Of a DNA stretch of 64,000 nt, positions 1 through 15,200 are shown in pieces (the first letter of the stretch is position 1; every line of letters starts with the position of its first letter). The translations under genes were made by a program, and so were the position numbers. The notes below the pieces were generated by a model that saw nothing but the letters and a program-made list of their open reading frames with translations, searched no databases and had not been told where the DNA came from. Source of the stretch: Sternotherus odoratus (taxonomy: Eukaryota; Chordata; Testudines; Kinosternidae); the NCBI GenBank assembly GCA_032164245.1, contig JAVMKO010000146.1, positions 1 to 64,000 on the forward strand, in the 5' to 3' direction.

Positions 1-282
1 CTGCCGGATCCCGATGCTTTACAGAGGAACCCCGCACACTGGTTGCTTGACACCCCCTGGGCTAGCGCAGGGATTTCCTCCCAACACGCTGTGCACTGGG
101 CATGGCAGTGATCCCAGGAGTCGACAGGGGACCTAGATCGAGCCTGTAAAACAGCACCAGGCTCCCCCTAGCCCCCTGTCCTGCCTCCCCAGGAGATACC
201 CCCCCCCTGTCCGACAGCTAACCGGCCACCAGAGATACCCAGCTCCAGGACAAAGAGCCGCAAGGCCGGGCACATGACAACC
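1..282. other. Non-repetitive left flank of the minisatellite array
   Basis: Moderately GC-rich unique sequence with no convincing exon. It contains a possible acceptor (CCTCCCCAG before GAGATACC near 190-200), but no open frame continues into the array. The array begins inside the string AACACTTCACAACC near 282. Confidence 0.5.
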
Positions 283-3200
283 CCAACACTTCACAACCCA
301 CCGATCTGATACTGTCCCCCCGCCCCCCCCCCGACACTTCACAACCCACCGATCTGATACTGTCCCCCCCGCCCCCCCCGACACTTCACAACCCACCGAT
401 CTGATACTGTCCCCCCCGTCCCCCCCCCGACACTTCACAACCCACCGATCTGATACTGTCCCCCCCGCCCCCCCCCGACACTTCACATCCCACCGATCTG
501 ATACTGTCCCCCCGCCCCCCCCCCGACACTTCACATCACCCACCGATCTGATACTGTCCCCCCCGCCCCCCCCGACACTTCACAACCCACCGATCTGATA
601 CTGTCCCCCCGCCCCCCCCGACACTTCACAACCCACCGATCTGATACTGTCCCCCCGCCCCCCGACACTTCACAACCCACCGATCTGATACTGTCCCCCC
701 CGCCCCCCCGACACTTCACAACCCACCGATCTGATACTGTCCCCCCGCCCCCCCGACACTTCACAACCCACCGATCTGATACTGTCCCCCCGCCCCCCGA
801 CACTTCACACCCACCGATCTGATACTGTCCCCCCGCCCCCCCGACACTTCACAACCCACCGATCTGATACTGTCCCCCCGCCCCCCCGACACTTCACAAC
901 CCACCGATCTGATACTGTCCCCCCCGCCCCCCCCGACACTTCACAACCCACCGATCTGATACTGTCCCCCCCGCCCCCCCCGACACTTCACATCACCACC
1001 GATCTGATACTGTCCCCCCCGCCCCCCCGAACGTCCCCCGCCCCGACACTTCAACCACCGATCTGATACTGTCCCCCCCGCCCCCCCGACACTTCACAAC
1101 CCACCGATCTGATACTGTCCCCCCGCCCCCCCCGACACTTCACAACCACCGATCTGATACTGTCCCCCGCCCCCGACACTTCACAACCCACCGATCTGAT
1201 ACTGTCCCCCCGCCCCCCGACACTTCACATCCCACCGATCTGATACTGTCCCCCCCGCCCCCCCGACACTTCACAACCCACCGATCTGATACTGTCCCCC
1301 CCGCCCCCCCCCGACACTTCACAACCCACCGATCTGATACTGTCCCCCCGCCCCCCCGACACTTCACAACCCACCGATCTGATACTGTCCCCCCCGCCCC
1401 CCCCGACACTTCACAACCCACCGATCTGATACTGTCCCCCCCGCCCCCCCGACACTTCACAACCCACCGATCTGATACTGTCCCCCCGCCCCCCCCGACA
1501 CTTCACAACCCACCGATCTGATACTGTCCCCCCCGCCCCCCCCGACACTTCACAACCCACCGATCTGATACTGTCCCCCCCGCCCCTCCCCCGACACTTC
1601 ACAACCCACCGATCTGATACTGTCCCCCCCGCCCCCCCCGACACTTCACAACCCACCGATCTGATACTGTCCCCCCGCCCCCCCCGACACTTCACATCAC
1701 CCACCGATCTGATACTGTCCCCCCCGCCCCCCCCGACACTTCACAACCCACCGATCTGATACTGTCCCCCCCGCCCCCCCCGACACTTCACAACCCACCG
1801 ATCTGATACTGTCCCCCCCGCCCCCCCCGACACTTCACAACCCACCGATCTGATACTGTCCCCCCCGCCCCCCCGACACTTCACAACCCACCGATCTGAT
1901 ACTGTCCCCCCGCCCCCCCGACACTTCACAACCCACCGATCTGATACTGTCCCCCCCGCCCCCCCCCGACACTTCACATCCCACCGATCTGATACTGTCC
2001 CCCCCGCCCCCCCCGACACTTCACATCACCCACCGATCTGATACTGTCCCCCCCGCCCCCCCGACACTTCACAACCCACCGATCTGATACTGTCCCCCCC
2101 GCCCCCCCGACACTTCACATCCCACCGATCTGATACTGTCCCCCCCCGCCCCCCCCGACACTTCACAACCCACCGATCTGATACTGTCCCCCCCGCCCCC
2201 CCCGACACTTCACAACCCACCGATCTGATACTGTCCCCCCCGCCCCCCCCGACACTTCACAACCCACCGATCTGATACTGTCCCCCCCCCGACACTTCAC
2301 AACCCCGATTGATACTGTCCCCCCCGCCCCCCCCGACACTTCACAACCCACCGATCTGATACTGTCCCGCCCCCCCCGACACTTCACATCACCACCGATC
2401 TGATACTGTCCCCCCCGCCCCCCCCGACACTTCACAACCCACCGATCTGATACTGTCCCCCCCCGCCCCCCCGACACTTCACAACCCACCGATCTGATAC
2501 TGTCCCCCCCGCCCCCCCCGACACTTCACAACCCACCGATCTGATACTGTCCCCCCCCGCCCCCCCGACACTTCACAACCCACCGATCTGATACTGTCCC
2601 CCCCGCCCCCCCCGACACTTCACAACCCACCGATCTGATACTGTCCCCCCCGCCCCCCCCGACACTTCACAACCCACCGATCTGATACTGTCCCCCCCGC
2701 CCCCCCCGACACTTCACAACCCACCGATCTGATACTGTCCCCCCCGCCCCCCCCGACACTTCACAACCCACCGATCTGATACTGTCCCCCCCGCCCCCCC
2801 CGACACTTCACAACCCACCGATCTGATACTGTCCCCCCCGCCCCCCCCGACACTTCACAACCCACCGATCTGATACTGTCCCCCCGCCCCCCCCGACACT
2901 TCACAACCCACCGATCTGATACTGTCCCCCCCGCCCCCCCGACACTTCACAACCCACCGATCTGATACTGTCCCCCCCGCCCCCCCGACACTTCACAACC
3001 CACCGATCTGATACTGACACTTCACAACCCACCGATCTGATACTGTCCCCCCCGCCCCCCCCGACACTTCACAACCCACCGATCTGATACTGTCCCCCCC
3101 GCCCCCCCCGACACTTCACAACCCACCGATCTGATACTGTCCCCCCCGCCCCCCCCGACACTTCACAACCCACCGATCTGATACTGTCCCCCCCGCCCCC

Positions 3201-6200
3201 CCCGACACTTCACAACCCACCGATCTGATACTGTCCCCCCCGCCCCCCCGACACTTCACAACCCACCGATCTGATACTGTCCCCCCCGCCCCCCCCGACA
3301 CTTCACAACCCACCGATCTGATACTGTCCCCCCCGCCCCCCCCGACACTTCACAACCCACCGATCTGATACTGTCCCCCCCGCCCCCCCCGACACTTCAC
3401 AACCCACCGATCTGATACTGTCCCCCCCGCCCCCCCCGACACTTCACAACCCACCGATCTGATACTGTCCCCCCCGCCCCCCCCGACACTTCACAACCCA
3501 CCGATCTGATACTGTCCCCCCCGCCCCCCCCGACACTTCACAACCCACCGATCTGATACTGTCCCCCCCGCCCCCCCCGACACTTCACAACCCACCGATC
3601 TGATACTGTCCCCCCCGCCCCCCCCGACACTTCACAACCCACCGATCTGATACTGTCCCCCCCGCCCCCCCCGACACTTCACAACCCACCGATCTGATAC
3701 TGTCCCCCCCGCCCCCCCGACACTTCACAACCCACCGATCTGATACTGTCCCCCCCGCCCCCCCCGACACTTCACAACCCACCGATCTGATACTGTCCCC
3801 CCCGCCCCCCCCGACACTTCACAACCCACCGATCTGATACTGTCCCCCCCGCCCCCCCCGACACTTCACAACCCACCGATCTGATACTGTCCCCCCCGCC
3901 CCCCCCGACACTTCACAACCCACCGATCTGATACTGTCCCCCCCGCCCCCCCCGACACTTCACAACCCACCGATCTGATACTGTCCCCCCCGCCCCCCCC
4001 GACACTTCACAACCCACCGATCTGATACTGTCCCCCCCGCCCCCCCCGACACTTCACAACCCACCGATCTGATACTGTCCCCCCCGCCCCCCCCGACACT
4101 TCACAACCCACCGATCTGATACTGTCCCCCCCGCCCCCCCCGACACTTCACAACCCACCGATCTGATACTGTCCCCCCCGCCCCCCCCGACACTTCACAA
4201 CCCACCGATCTGATACTGTCCCCCCCGCCCCCCCCGACACTTCACAACCCACCGATCTGATACTGTCCCCCCCGCCCCCCCCGACACTTCACAACCCACC
4301 GATCTGATACTGTCCCCCCCGCCCCCCCCGACACTTCACAACCCACCGATCTGATACTGTCCCCCCCGCCCCCCCCCGACACTTCACAACCCACCGATCT
4401 GATACTGTCCCCCCCGCCCCCCCCGACACTTCACAACCCACCGATCTGATACTGTCCCCCCCGCCCCCCCCGACACTTCACAACCCACCGATCTGATACT
4501 GTCCCCCCCGCCCCCCCCGACACTTCACAACCCACCGATCTGATACTGTCCCCCCCGCCCCCCCCGACACTTCACAACCCACCGATCTGATACTGTCCCC
4601 CCCGCCCCCCCCGACACTTCACAACCCACCGATCTGATACTGTCCCCCCCGCCCCCCCCGACACTTCACAACCCACCGATCTGATACTGTCCCCCCCGCC
4701 CCCCCCGACACTTCACAACCCACCGATCTGATACTGTCCCCCCCGCCCCCCCCGACACTTCACAACCCACCGATCTGATACTGTCCCCCCCGCCCCCCCC
4801 GACACTTCACAACCCACCGATCTGATACTGTCCCCCCCGCCCCCCCCGACACTTCACAACCCACCGATCTGATACTGTCCCCCCCGCCCCCCCGACACTT
4901 CACAACCCACCGATCTGATACTGTCCCCCCCGCCCCCCCCGACACTTCACAACCCACCGATCTGATACTGTCCCCCCCGCCCCCCCCGACACTTCACAAC
5001 CCACCGATCTGATACTGTCCCCCCCGCCCCCCCCGACACTTCACAACCCACCGATCTGATACTGTCCCCCCCGCCCCCCCCGACACTTCACAACCCACCG
5101 ATCTGATACTGTCCCCCCCGCCCCCCCCGACACTTCACAACCCACCGATCTGATACTGTCCCCCCCGCCCCCCCCGACACTTCACAACCCACCGATCTGA
5201 TACTGTCCCCCCCGCCCCCCCCGACACTTCACAACCCACCGATCTGATACTGTCCCCCCCGCCCCCCCCGACACTTCACAACCCACCGATCTGATACTGT
5301 CCCCCCCGCCCCCCCCGACACTTCACAACCCACCGATCTGATACTGTCCCCCCCGCCCCCCCCGACACTTCACAACCCACCGATCTGATACTGTCCCCCC
5401 CGCCCCCCCCGACACTTCACAACCCACCGATCTGATACTGTCCCCCCCGCCCCCCCCGACACTTCACAACCCACCGATCTGATACTGTCCCCCCCGCCCC
5501 CCCCGACACTTCACAACCCACCGATCTGATACTGTCCCCCCCGCCCCCCCCGACACTTCACAACCCACCGATCTGATACTGTCCCCCCCGCCCCCCCCCG
5601 ACACTTCACAACCCACCGATCTGATACTGTCCCCCCCGCCCCCCCCGACACTTCACAACCCACCGATCTGATACTGTCCCCCCCGCCCCCCCCGACACTT
5701 CACAACCCACCGATCTGATACTGTCCCCCCCGCCCCCCCCGACACTTCACAACCCACCGATCTGATACTGTCCCCCCCGCCCCCCCCGACACTTCACAAC
5801 CCACCGATCTGATACTGTCCCCCCCGCCCCCCCCGACACTTCACAACCCACCGATCTGATACTGTCCCCCCCGCCCCCCCCGACACTTCACAACCCACCG
5901 ATCTGATACTGTCCCCCCCGCCCCCCCCGACACTTCACAACCCACCGATCTGATACTGTCCCCCCCGCCCCCCCCGACACTTCACAACCCACCGATCTGA
6001 TACTGTCCCCCCCGCCCCCCCCGACACTTCACAACCCACCGATCTGATACTGTCCCCCCCCGCCCCCCCCGACACTTCACAACCCACCGATCTGATACTG
6101 TCCCCCCCGCCCCCCCCGACACTTCACAACCCACCGATCTGATACTGTCCCCCCCGCCCCCCCCGACACTTCACAACCCACCGATCTGATACTGTCCCCC

Positions 6201-9200
6201 CCGCCCCCCCCGACACTTCACAACCCACCGATCTGATACTGTCCCCCCCGCCCCCCCCGACACTTCACAACCCACCGATCTGATACTGTCCCCCCCGCCC
6301 CCCCCGACACTTCACAACCCACCGATCTGATACTGTCCCCCCCGCCCCCCCCGACACTTCACAACCCACCGATCTGATACTGTCCCCCCCGCCCCCCCCG
6401 ACACTTCACAACCCACCGATCTGATACTGTCCCCCCCGCCCCCCCCGACACTTCACAACCCACCGATCTGATACTGTCCCCCCCGCCCCCCCCGACACTT
6501 CACAACCCACCGATCTGATACTGTCCCCCCCGCCCCCCCCGACACTTCACAACCCACCGATCTGATACTGTCCCCCCCGCCCCCCCCGACACTTCACAAC
6601 CCACCGATCTGATACTGTCCCCCCCGCCCCCCCCGACACTTCACAACCCACCGATCTGATACTGTCCCCCCCGCCCCCCCCGACACTTCACAACCCACCG
6701 ATCTGATACTGTCCCCCCCGCCCCCCCCGACACTTCACAACCCACCGATCTGATACTGTCCCCCCCGCCCCCCCCGACACTTCACAACCCACCGATCTGA
6801 TACTGTCCCCCCCGCCCCCCCCGACACTTCACAACCCACCGATCTGATACTGTCCCCCCCGCCCCCCCCGACACTTCACAACCCACCGATCTGATACTGT
6901 CCCCCCCGCCCCCCCCGACACTTCACAACCCACCGATCTGATACTGTCCCCCCCGCCCCCCCCGACACTTCACAACCCACCGATCTGATACTGTCCCCCC
7001 CGCCCCCCCCGACACTTCACAACCCACCGATCTGATACTGTCCCCCCCGCCCCCCCCCGACACTTCACAACCCACCGATCTGATACTGTCCCCCCCGCCC
7101 CCCCCGACACTTCACAACCCACCGATCTGATACTGTCCCCCCCGCCCCCCCCGACACTTCACAACCCACCGATCTGATACTGTCCCCCCCGCCCCCCCCG
7201 ACACTTCACAACCCACCGATCTGATACTGTCCCCCCCGCCCCCCCCGACACTTCACAACCCACCGATCTGATACTGTCCCCCCCGCCCCCCCCGACACTT
7301 CACAACCCACCGATCTGATACTGTCCCCCCCGCCCCCCCCGACACTTCACAACCCACCGATCTGATACTGTCCCCCCCGCCCCCCCCGACACTTCACAAC
7401 CCACCGATCTGATACTGTCCCCCCCGCCCCCCCCGACACTTCACAACCCACCGATCTGATACTGTCCCCCCCGCCCCCCCCGACACTTCACAACCCACCG
7501 ATCTGATACTGTCCCCCCCGCCCCCCCCGACACTTCACAACCCACCGATCTGATACTGTCCCCCCCGCCCCCCCCGACACTTCACAACCCACCGATCTGA
7601 TACTGTCCCCCCCGCCCCCCCCGACACTTCACAACCCACCGATCTGATACTGTCCCCCCCGCCCCCCCCGACACTTCACAACCCACCGATCTGATACTGT
7701 CCCCCCCGCCCCCCCCGACACTTCACAACCCACCGATCTGATACTGTCCCCCCCGCCCCCCCCGACACTTCACAACCCACCGATCTGATACTGTCCCCCC
7801 CGCCCCCCCCGACACTTCACAACCCACCGATCTGATACTGTCCCCCCCGCCCCCCCCGACACTTCACAACCCACCGATCTGATACTGTCCCCCCCGCCCC
7901 CCCCGACACTTCACAACCCACCGATCTGATACTGTCCCCCCCGCCCCCCCCGACACTTCACAACCCACCGATCTGATACTGTCCCCCCCGCCCCCCCCGA
8001 CACTTCACAACCCACCGATCTGATACTGTCCCCCCCGCCCCCCCCGACACTTCACAACCCACCGATCTGATACTGTCCCCCCCGCCCCCCCCGACACTTC
8101 ACAACCCACCGATCTGATACTGTCCCCCCCGCCCCCCCCGACACTTCACAACCCACCGATCTGATACTGTCCCCCCCGCCCCCCCCGACACTTCACAACC
8201 CACCGATCTGATACTGTCCCCCCCGCCCCCCCCGACACTTCACAACCCACCGATCTGATACTGTCCCCCCCGCCCCCCCCGACACTTCACAACCCACCGA
8301 TCTGATACTGTCCCCCCCGCCCCCCCCGACACTTCACAACCCACCGATCTGATACTGTCCCCCCCGCCCCCCCCGACACTTCACAACCCACCGATCTGAT
8401 ACTGTCCCCCCCGCCCCCCCCGACACTTCACAACCCACCGATCTGATACTGTCCCCCCCGCCCCCCCCGACACTTCACAACCCACCGATCTGATACTGTC
8501 CCCCCCGCCCCCCCCGACACTTCACAACCCACCGATCTGATACTGTCCCCCCCGCCCCCCCCGACACTTCACAACCCACCGATCTGATACTGTCCCCCCC
8601 GCCCCCCCCGACACTTCACAACCCACCGATCTGATACTGTCCCCCCCGCCCCCCCCGACACTTCACAACCCACCGATCTGATACTGTCCCCCCCGCCCCC
8701 CCCGACACTTCACAACCCACCGATCTGATACTGTCCCCCCCGCCCCCCCCGACACTTCACAACCCACCGATCTGATACTGTCCCCCCCGCCCCCCCCGAC
8801 ACTTCACAACCCACCGATCTGATACTGTCCCCCCCGCCCCCCCCGACACTTCACAACCCACCGATCTGATACTGTCCCCCCCGCCCCCCCCGACACTTCA
8901 CAACCCACCGATCTGATACTGTCCCCCCCGCCCCCCCCGACACTTCACAACCCACCGATCTGATACTGTCCCCCCCGCCCCCCCCGACACTTCACAACCC
9001 ACCGATCTGATACTGTCCCCCCCGCCCCCCCCGACACTTCACAACCCACCGATCTGATACTGTCCCCCCCGCCCCCCCCGACACTTCACAACCCACCGAT
9101 CTGATACTGTCCCCCCCGCCCCCCCCGACACTTCACAACCCACCGATCTGATACTGTCCCCCCCGCCCCCCCCGACACTTCACAACCCACCGATCTGATA

Positions 9201-12200
9201 CTGTCCCCCCCGCCCCCCCCACACTTCACAACCCACCGATCTGATACTGTCCCCCCCGCCCCCCCCGACACTTCACAACCCACCGATCTGATACTGTCCC
9301 CCCCGCCTCCCCCGACACTTCACAACCCACCGATCTGATACTGTCCCCCCCGCCCCCCCCGACACTTCACAACCCACCGATCTGATACTGTCCCCCCCGC
9401 CCCCCCCGACACTTCACAACCCACCGATCTGATACTGTCCCCCCCGCCCCCCCCGACACTTCACAACCCACCGATCTGATACTGTCCCCCCCGCCCCCCC
9501 CGACACTTCACAACCCACCGATCTGATACTGTCCCCCCCGCCCCCCCCGACACTTCACAACCCACCGATCTGATACTGTCCCCCCCGCCCCCCCCGACAC
9601 TTCACAACCCACCGATCTGATACTGTCCCCCCCGCCCCCCCCGACACTTCACAACCCACCGATCTGATACTGTCCCCCCCGCCCCCCCCGACACTTCACA
9701 ACCCACCGATCTGATACTGTCCCCCCCGCCCCCCCCGACACTTCACAACCCACCGATCTGATACTGTCCCCCCCGCCCCCCCCGACACTTCACAACCCAC
9801 CGATCTGATACTGTCCCCCCCGCCCCCCCCGACACTTCACAACCCACCGATCTGATACTGTCCCCCCCGCCCCCCCCCGACACTTCACAACCCACCGATC
9901 TGATACTGTCCCCCCCGCCCCCCCCGACACTTCACAACCCACCGATCTGATACTGTCCCCCCCGCCCCCCCCGACACTTCACAACCCACCGATCTGATAC
10001 TGTCCCCCCCGCCCCCCCCGACACTTCACAACCCACCGATCTGATACTGTCCCCCCCGCCCCCCCCGACACTTCACAACCCACCGATCTGATACTGTCCC
10101 CCCCGCCCCCCCCGACACTTCACAACCCACCGATCTGATACTGTCCCCCCCGCCCCCCCCGACACTTCACAACCCACCGATCTGATACTGTCCCCCCCGC
10201 CCCCCCCGACACTTCACAACCCACCGATCTGATACTGTCCCCCCCGCCCCCCCCGACACTTCACAACCCACCGATCTGATACTGTCCCCCCCGCCCCCCC
10301 CGACACTTCACAACCCACCGATCTGATACTGTCCCCCCCGCCCCCCCCGACACTTCACAACCCACCGATCTGATACTGTCCCCCCCGCCCCCCCCGACAC
10401 TTCACAACCCACCGATCTGATACTGTCCCCCCCGCCCCCCCCGACACTTCACAACCCACCGATCTGATACTGTCCCCCCCGCCCCCCCCGACACTTCACA
10501 ACCCACCGATCTGATACTGTCCCCCCCGCCCCCCCCGACACTTCACAACCCACCGATCTGATACTGTCCCCCCCGCCCCCCCCCGACACTTCACAACCCA
10601 CCGATCTGATACTGTCCCCCCCGCCCCCCCCGACACTTCACAACCCACCGATCTGATACTGTCCCCCCCGCCCCCCCCGACACTTCACAACCCACCGATC
10701 TGATACTGTCCCCCCCGCCCCCCCCGACACTTCACAACCCACCGATCTGATACTGTCCCCCCCGCCCCCCCCGACACTTCACAACCCACCGATCTGATAC
10801 TGTCCCCCCCGCCCCCCCCGACACTTCACAACCCACCGATCTGATACTGTCCCCCCCGCCCCCCCCGACACTTCACAACCCACCGATCTGATACTGTCCC
10901 CCCCGCCCCCCCCGACACTTCACAACCCACCGATCTGATACTGTCCCCCCCGCCCCCCCCGACACTTCACAACCCACCGATCTGATACTGTCCCCCCCGC
11001 CCCCCCCGACACTTCACAACCCACCGATCTGATACTGTCCCCCCCGCCCCCCCCGACACTTCACAACCCACCGATCTGATACTGTCCCCCCCGCCCCCCC
11101 CGACACTTCACAACCCACCGATCTGATACTGTCCCCCCCGCCCCCCCCGACACTTCACAACCCACCGATCTGATACTGTCCCCCCCGCCCCCCCCGACAC
11201 TTCACAACCCACCGATCTGATACTGTCCCCCCCGCCCCCCCCGACACTTCACAACCCACCGATCTGATACTGTCCCCCCCGCCCCCCCCGACACTTCACA
11301 ACCCACCGATCTGATACTGTCCCCCCCGCCCCCCCCGACACTTCACAACCCACCGATCTGATACTGTCCCCCCCGCCCCCCCCGACACTTCACAACCCAC
11401 CGATCTGATACTGTCCCCCCCGCCCCCCCCGACACTTCACAACCCACCGATCTGATACTGTCCCCCCCGCCCCCCCCGACACTTCACAACCCACCGATCT
11501 GATACTGTCCCCCCCGCCCCCCCCGACACTTCACAACCCACCGATCTGATACTGTCCCCCCCGCCCCCCCCGACACTTCACAACCCACCGATCTGATACT
11601 GTCCCCCCCGCCCCCCCCGACACTTCACATCACCCACCGATCTGATACTGTCCCCCCCGCCCCCCCCGACACTTCACAACCCACCGATCTGATACTGTCC
11701 CCCCCGCCCCCCCCGACACTTCACAACCCACCGATCTGATACTGTCCCCCCCGCCCCCCCCGACACTTCACAACCCACCGATCTGATACTGTCCCCCCCG
11801 CCCCCCCCGACACTTCACAACCCACCGATCTGATACTGTCCCCCCCGCCCCCCCCGACACTTCACAACCCACCGATCTGATACTGTCCCCCCCGCCCCCC
11901 CCGACACTTCACAACCCACCGATCTGATACTGTCCCCCCCGCCCCCCCCGACACTTCACAACCCACCGATCTGATACTGTCCCCCCCGCCCCCCCCGACA
12001 CTTCACAACCCACCGATCTGATACTGTCCCCCCCGCCCCCCCCGACACTTCACAACCCACCGATCTGATACTGTCCCCCCCGCCCCCCCCGACACTTCAC
12101 AACCCACCGATCTGATACTGTCCCCCCCGCCCCCCCCGACACTTCACAACCCACCGATCTGATACTGTCCCCCCCGCCCCCCCCCGACACTTCACAACCC

Positions 12201-15200
12201 ACCGATCTGATACTGTCCCCCCCGCCCCCCCCGACACTTCACAACCCACCGATCTGATACTGTCCCCCCCGCCCCCCCCGACACTTCACAACCCACCGAT
12301 CTGATACTGTCCCCCCCGCCCCCCCCGACACTTCACAACCCACCGATCTGATACTGTCCCCCCCGCCCCCCCCGACACTTCACAACCCACCGATCTGATA
12401 CTGTCCCCCCCGCCCCCCCCGACACTTCACAACCCACCGATCTGATACTGTCCCCCCCGCCCCCCCCGACACTTCACAACCCACCGATCTGATACTGTCC
12501 CCCCCGCCCCCCCCGACACTTCACAACCCACCGATCTGATACTGTCCCCCCCGCCCCCCCCGACACTTCACAACCCACCGATCTGATACTGTCCCCCCCG
12601 CCCCCCCCGACACTTCACAACCCACCGATCTGATACTGTCCCCCCCGCCCCCCCCGACACTTCACAACCCACCGATCTGATACTGTCCCCCCCGCCCCCC
12701 CCGACACTTCACAACCCACCGATCTGATACTGTCCCCCCCGCCCCCCCCGACACTTCACAACCCACCGATCTGATACTGTCCCCCCCGCCCCCCCCGACA
12801 CTTCACAACCCACCGATCTGATACTGTCCCCCCCGCCCCCCCCGACACTTCACAACCCACCGATCTGATACTGTCCCCCCCGCCCCCCCCGACACTTCAC
12901 AACCCACCGATCTGATACTGTCCCCCCCGCCCCCCCCGACACTTCACAACCCACCGATCTGATACTGTCCCCCCCGCCCCCCCCGACACTTCACAACCCA
13001 CCGATCTGATACTGTCCCCCCCGCCCCCCCCGACACTTCACAACCCACCGATCTGATACTGTCCCCCCCGCCCCCCCCGACACTTCACAACCCACCGATC
13101 TGATACTGTCCCCCCCGCCCCCCCCGACACTTCACAACCCACCGATCTGATACTGTCCCCCCCGCCCCCCCCGACACTTCACAACCCACCGATCTGATAC
13201 TGTCCCCCCCGCCCCCCCCGACACTTCACAACCCACCGATCTGATACTGTCCCCCCCGCCCCCCCCGACACTTCACAACCCACCGATCTGATACTGTCCC
13301 CCCCGCCCCCCCCGACACTTCACAACCCACCGATCTGATACTGTCCCCCCCGCCCCCCCCGACACTTCACAACCCACCGATCTGATACTGTCCCCCCCGC
13401 CCCCCCCGACACTTCACAACCCACCGATCTGATACTGTCCCCCCCGCCCCCCCCGACACTTCACAACCCACCGATCTGATACTGTCCCCCCCGCCCCCCC
13501 CGACACTTCACAACCCACCGATCTGATACTGTCCCCCCCGCCCCCCCCGACACTTCACAACCCACCGATCTGATACTGTCCCCCCCGCCCCCCCCGACAC
13601 TTCACAACCCACCGATCTGATACTGTCCCCCCCGCCCCCCCCGACACTTCACATCACCCACCGATCTGATACTGTCCCCCCCGCCCCCCCCCGACACTTC
13701 ACAACCCACCGATCTGATACTGTCCCCCCCGCCCCCCCCGACACTTCACAACCCACCGATCTGATACTGTCCCCCCCGCCCCCCCCGACACTTCACAACC
13801 CACCGATCTGATACTGTCCCCCCCGCCCCCCCGACACTTCACATCCCACCGATCTGATACTGTCCCCCCCCGCCCCTTCACAACCCACCGATCTGATACT
13901 GTCCCCCCCGCCCCCCCCGACACTTCACAACCCACCGATCTGATACTGTCCCCCCCGCCCCCCCCGACACTTCACATCACCCACCGATCTGATACTGTCC
14001 CCCCCGCCCCCCCGACACTTCACATCACCCACCGATCTGATACTGTCCCCCCCGCCCCCCCCGACACTTCACAGCCCACCGATCTGATACTGTCCCCCCC
14101 GCCCCCCCCGACACTTCACAACCCACCGATCTGATACTGTCCCCCCCGCCCCCCCCGACACTTCACAACCCACCGATCTGATACTGTCCCCCCCGCCCCC
14201 CCCGACACTTCACAACCCACCGATCTGATACTGTCCCCCCCGCCCCCCCCGACACTTCACAACCCACCGATCTGATCCTGTCCCCCCCGCCCCCCCCGAC
14301 ACTTCACAACCCACCGATCTGATCCTGTCCCCCCCGCCCCCCCCCGACACTTCACAACCCACCGATCTGATACTGTCCCCCCCGCCCCCCCCGACACTTC
14401 ACAACCCACCGATCTGATACTGTCCCCCCCGCCCCCCTCCGACACTTCACATCCCACCGATCTGATACTGTCCCCCCCGCCCCCCCCCTGACACTTCACA
14501 TCACCCACCGATCTGATACTGTCCCCCCCGCCCCCCCCGACACTTCACAACCCACCGATCTGATACTGTCCCCCCCGCCCCCCCGACACTTCACAACCCA
14601 CCGATCTGATACTGTCCCCCCCGCCCCCCCCGACACTTCACAACCCACCGATCTGATACTGTCCCCCCCGCCCCCCCCGACACTTCACAACCCACCGATC
14701 TGATACTGTACCCCCCCGCCCCCCCCGACACTTCACAACCCACCGATCTGATACTGTCCCCCCGCCCCCCCCCGACACTTCACAACCCACCGATCTGATA
14801 CTGTCCCCCCCGCCCCCCCCGACACTTCACATCCCACCTGATCTGATACTGTCCCCCCCGCCCCCCCCGACACTTCACAACCCACCGATCTGATACTGTC
14901 CCCCCCGCCCCCCCGACACTTCACAACCCACCGATCTGATACTGTCCCCCCCGCCCCCCCCCGACACTTCACAACCCACCGATCTGATACTGTCCCCCCC
15001 GCCCCCCCGACACTTCACAACCCACCGATCTGATACTGTCCCCCCCGCCCCCCCGACACTTCACAACCCACCGATCTGATACTGTCCCCCCCCGCCCCCC
15101 CCGACACTTCACAACCCACCGATCTGATACTTTCCCCCCCGCCCCCCCCGACACTTCACAACCCACCGATCTGATACTGTCCCCCCCGCCCCCCCCTGAC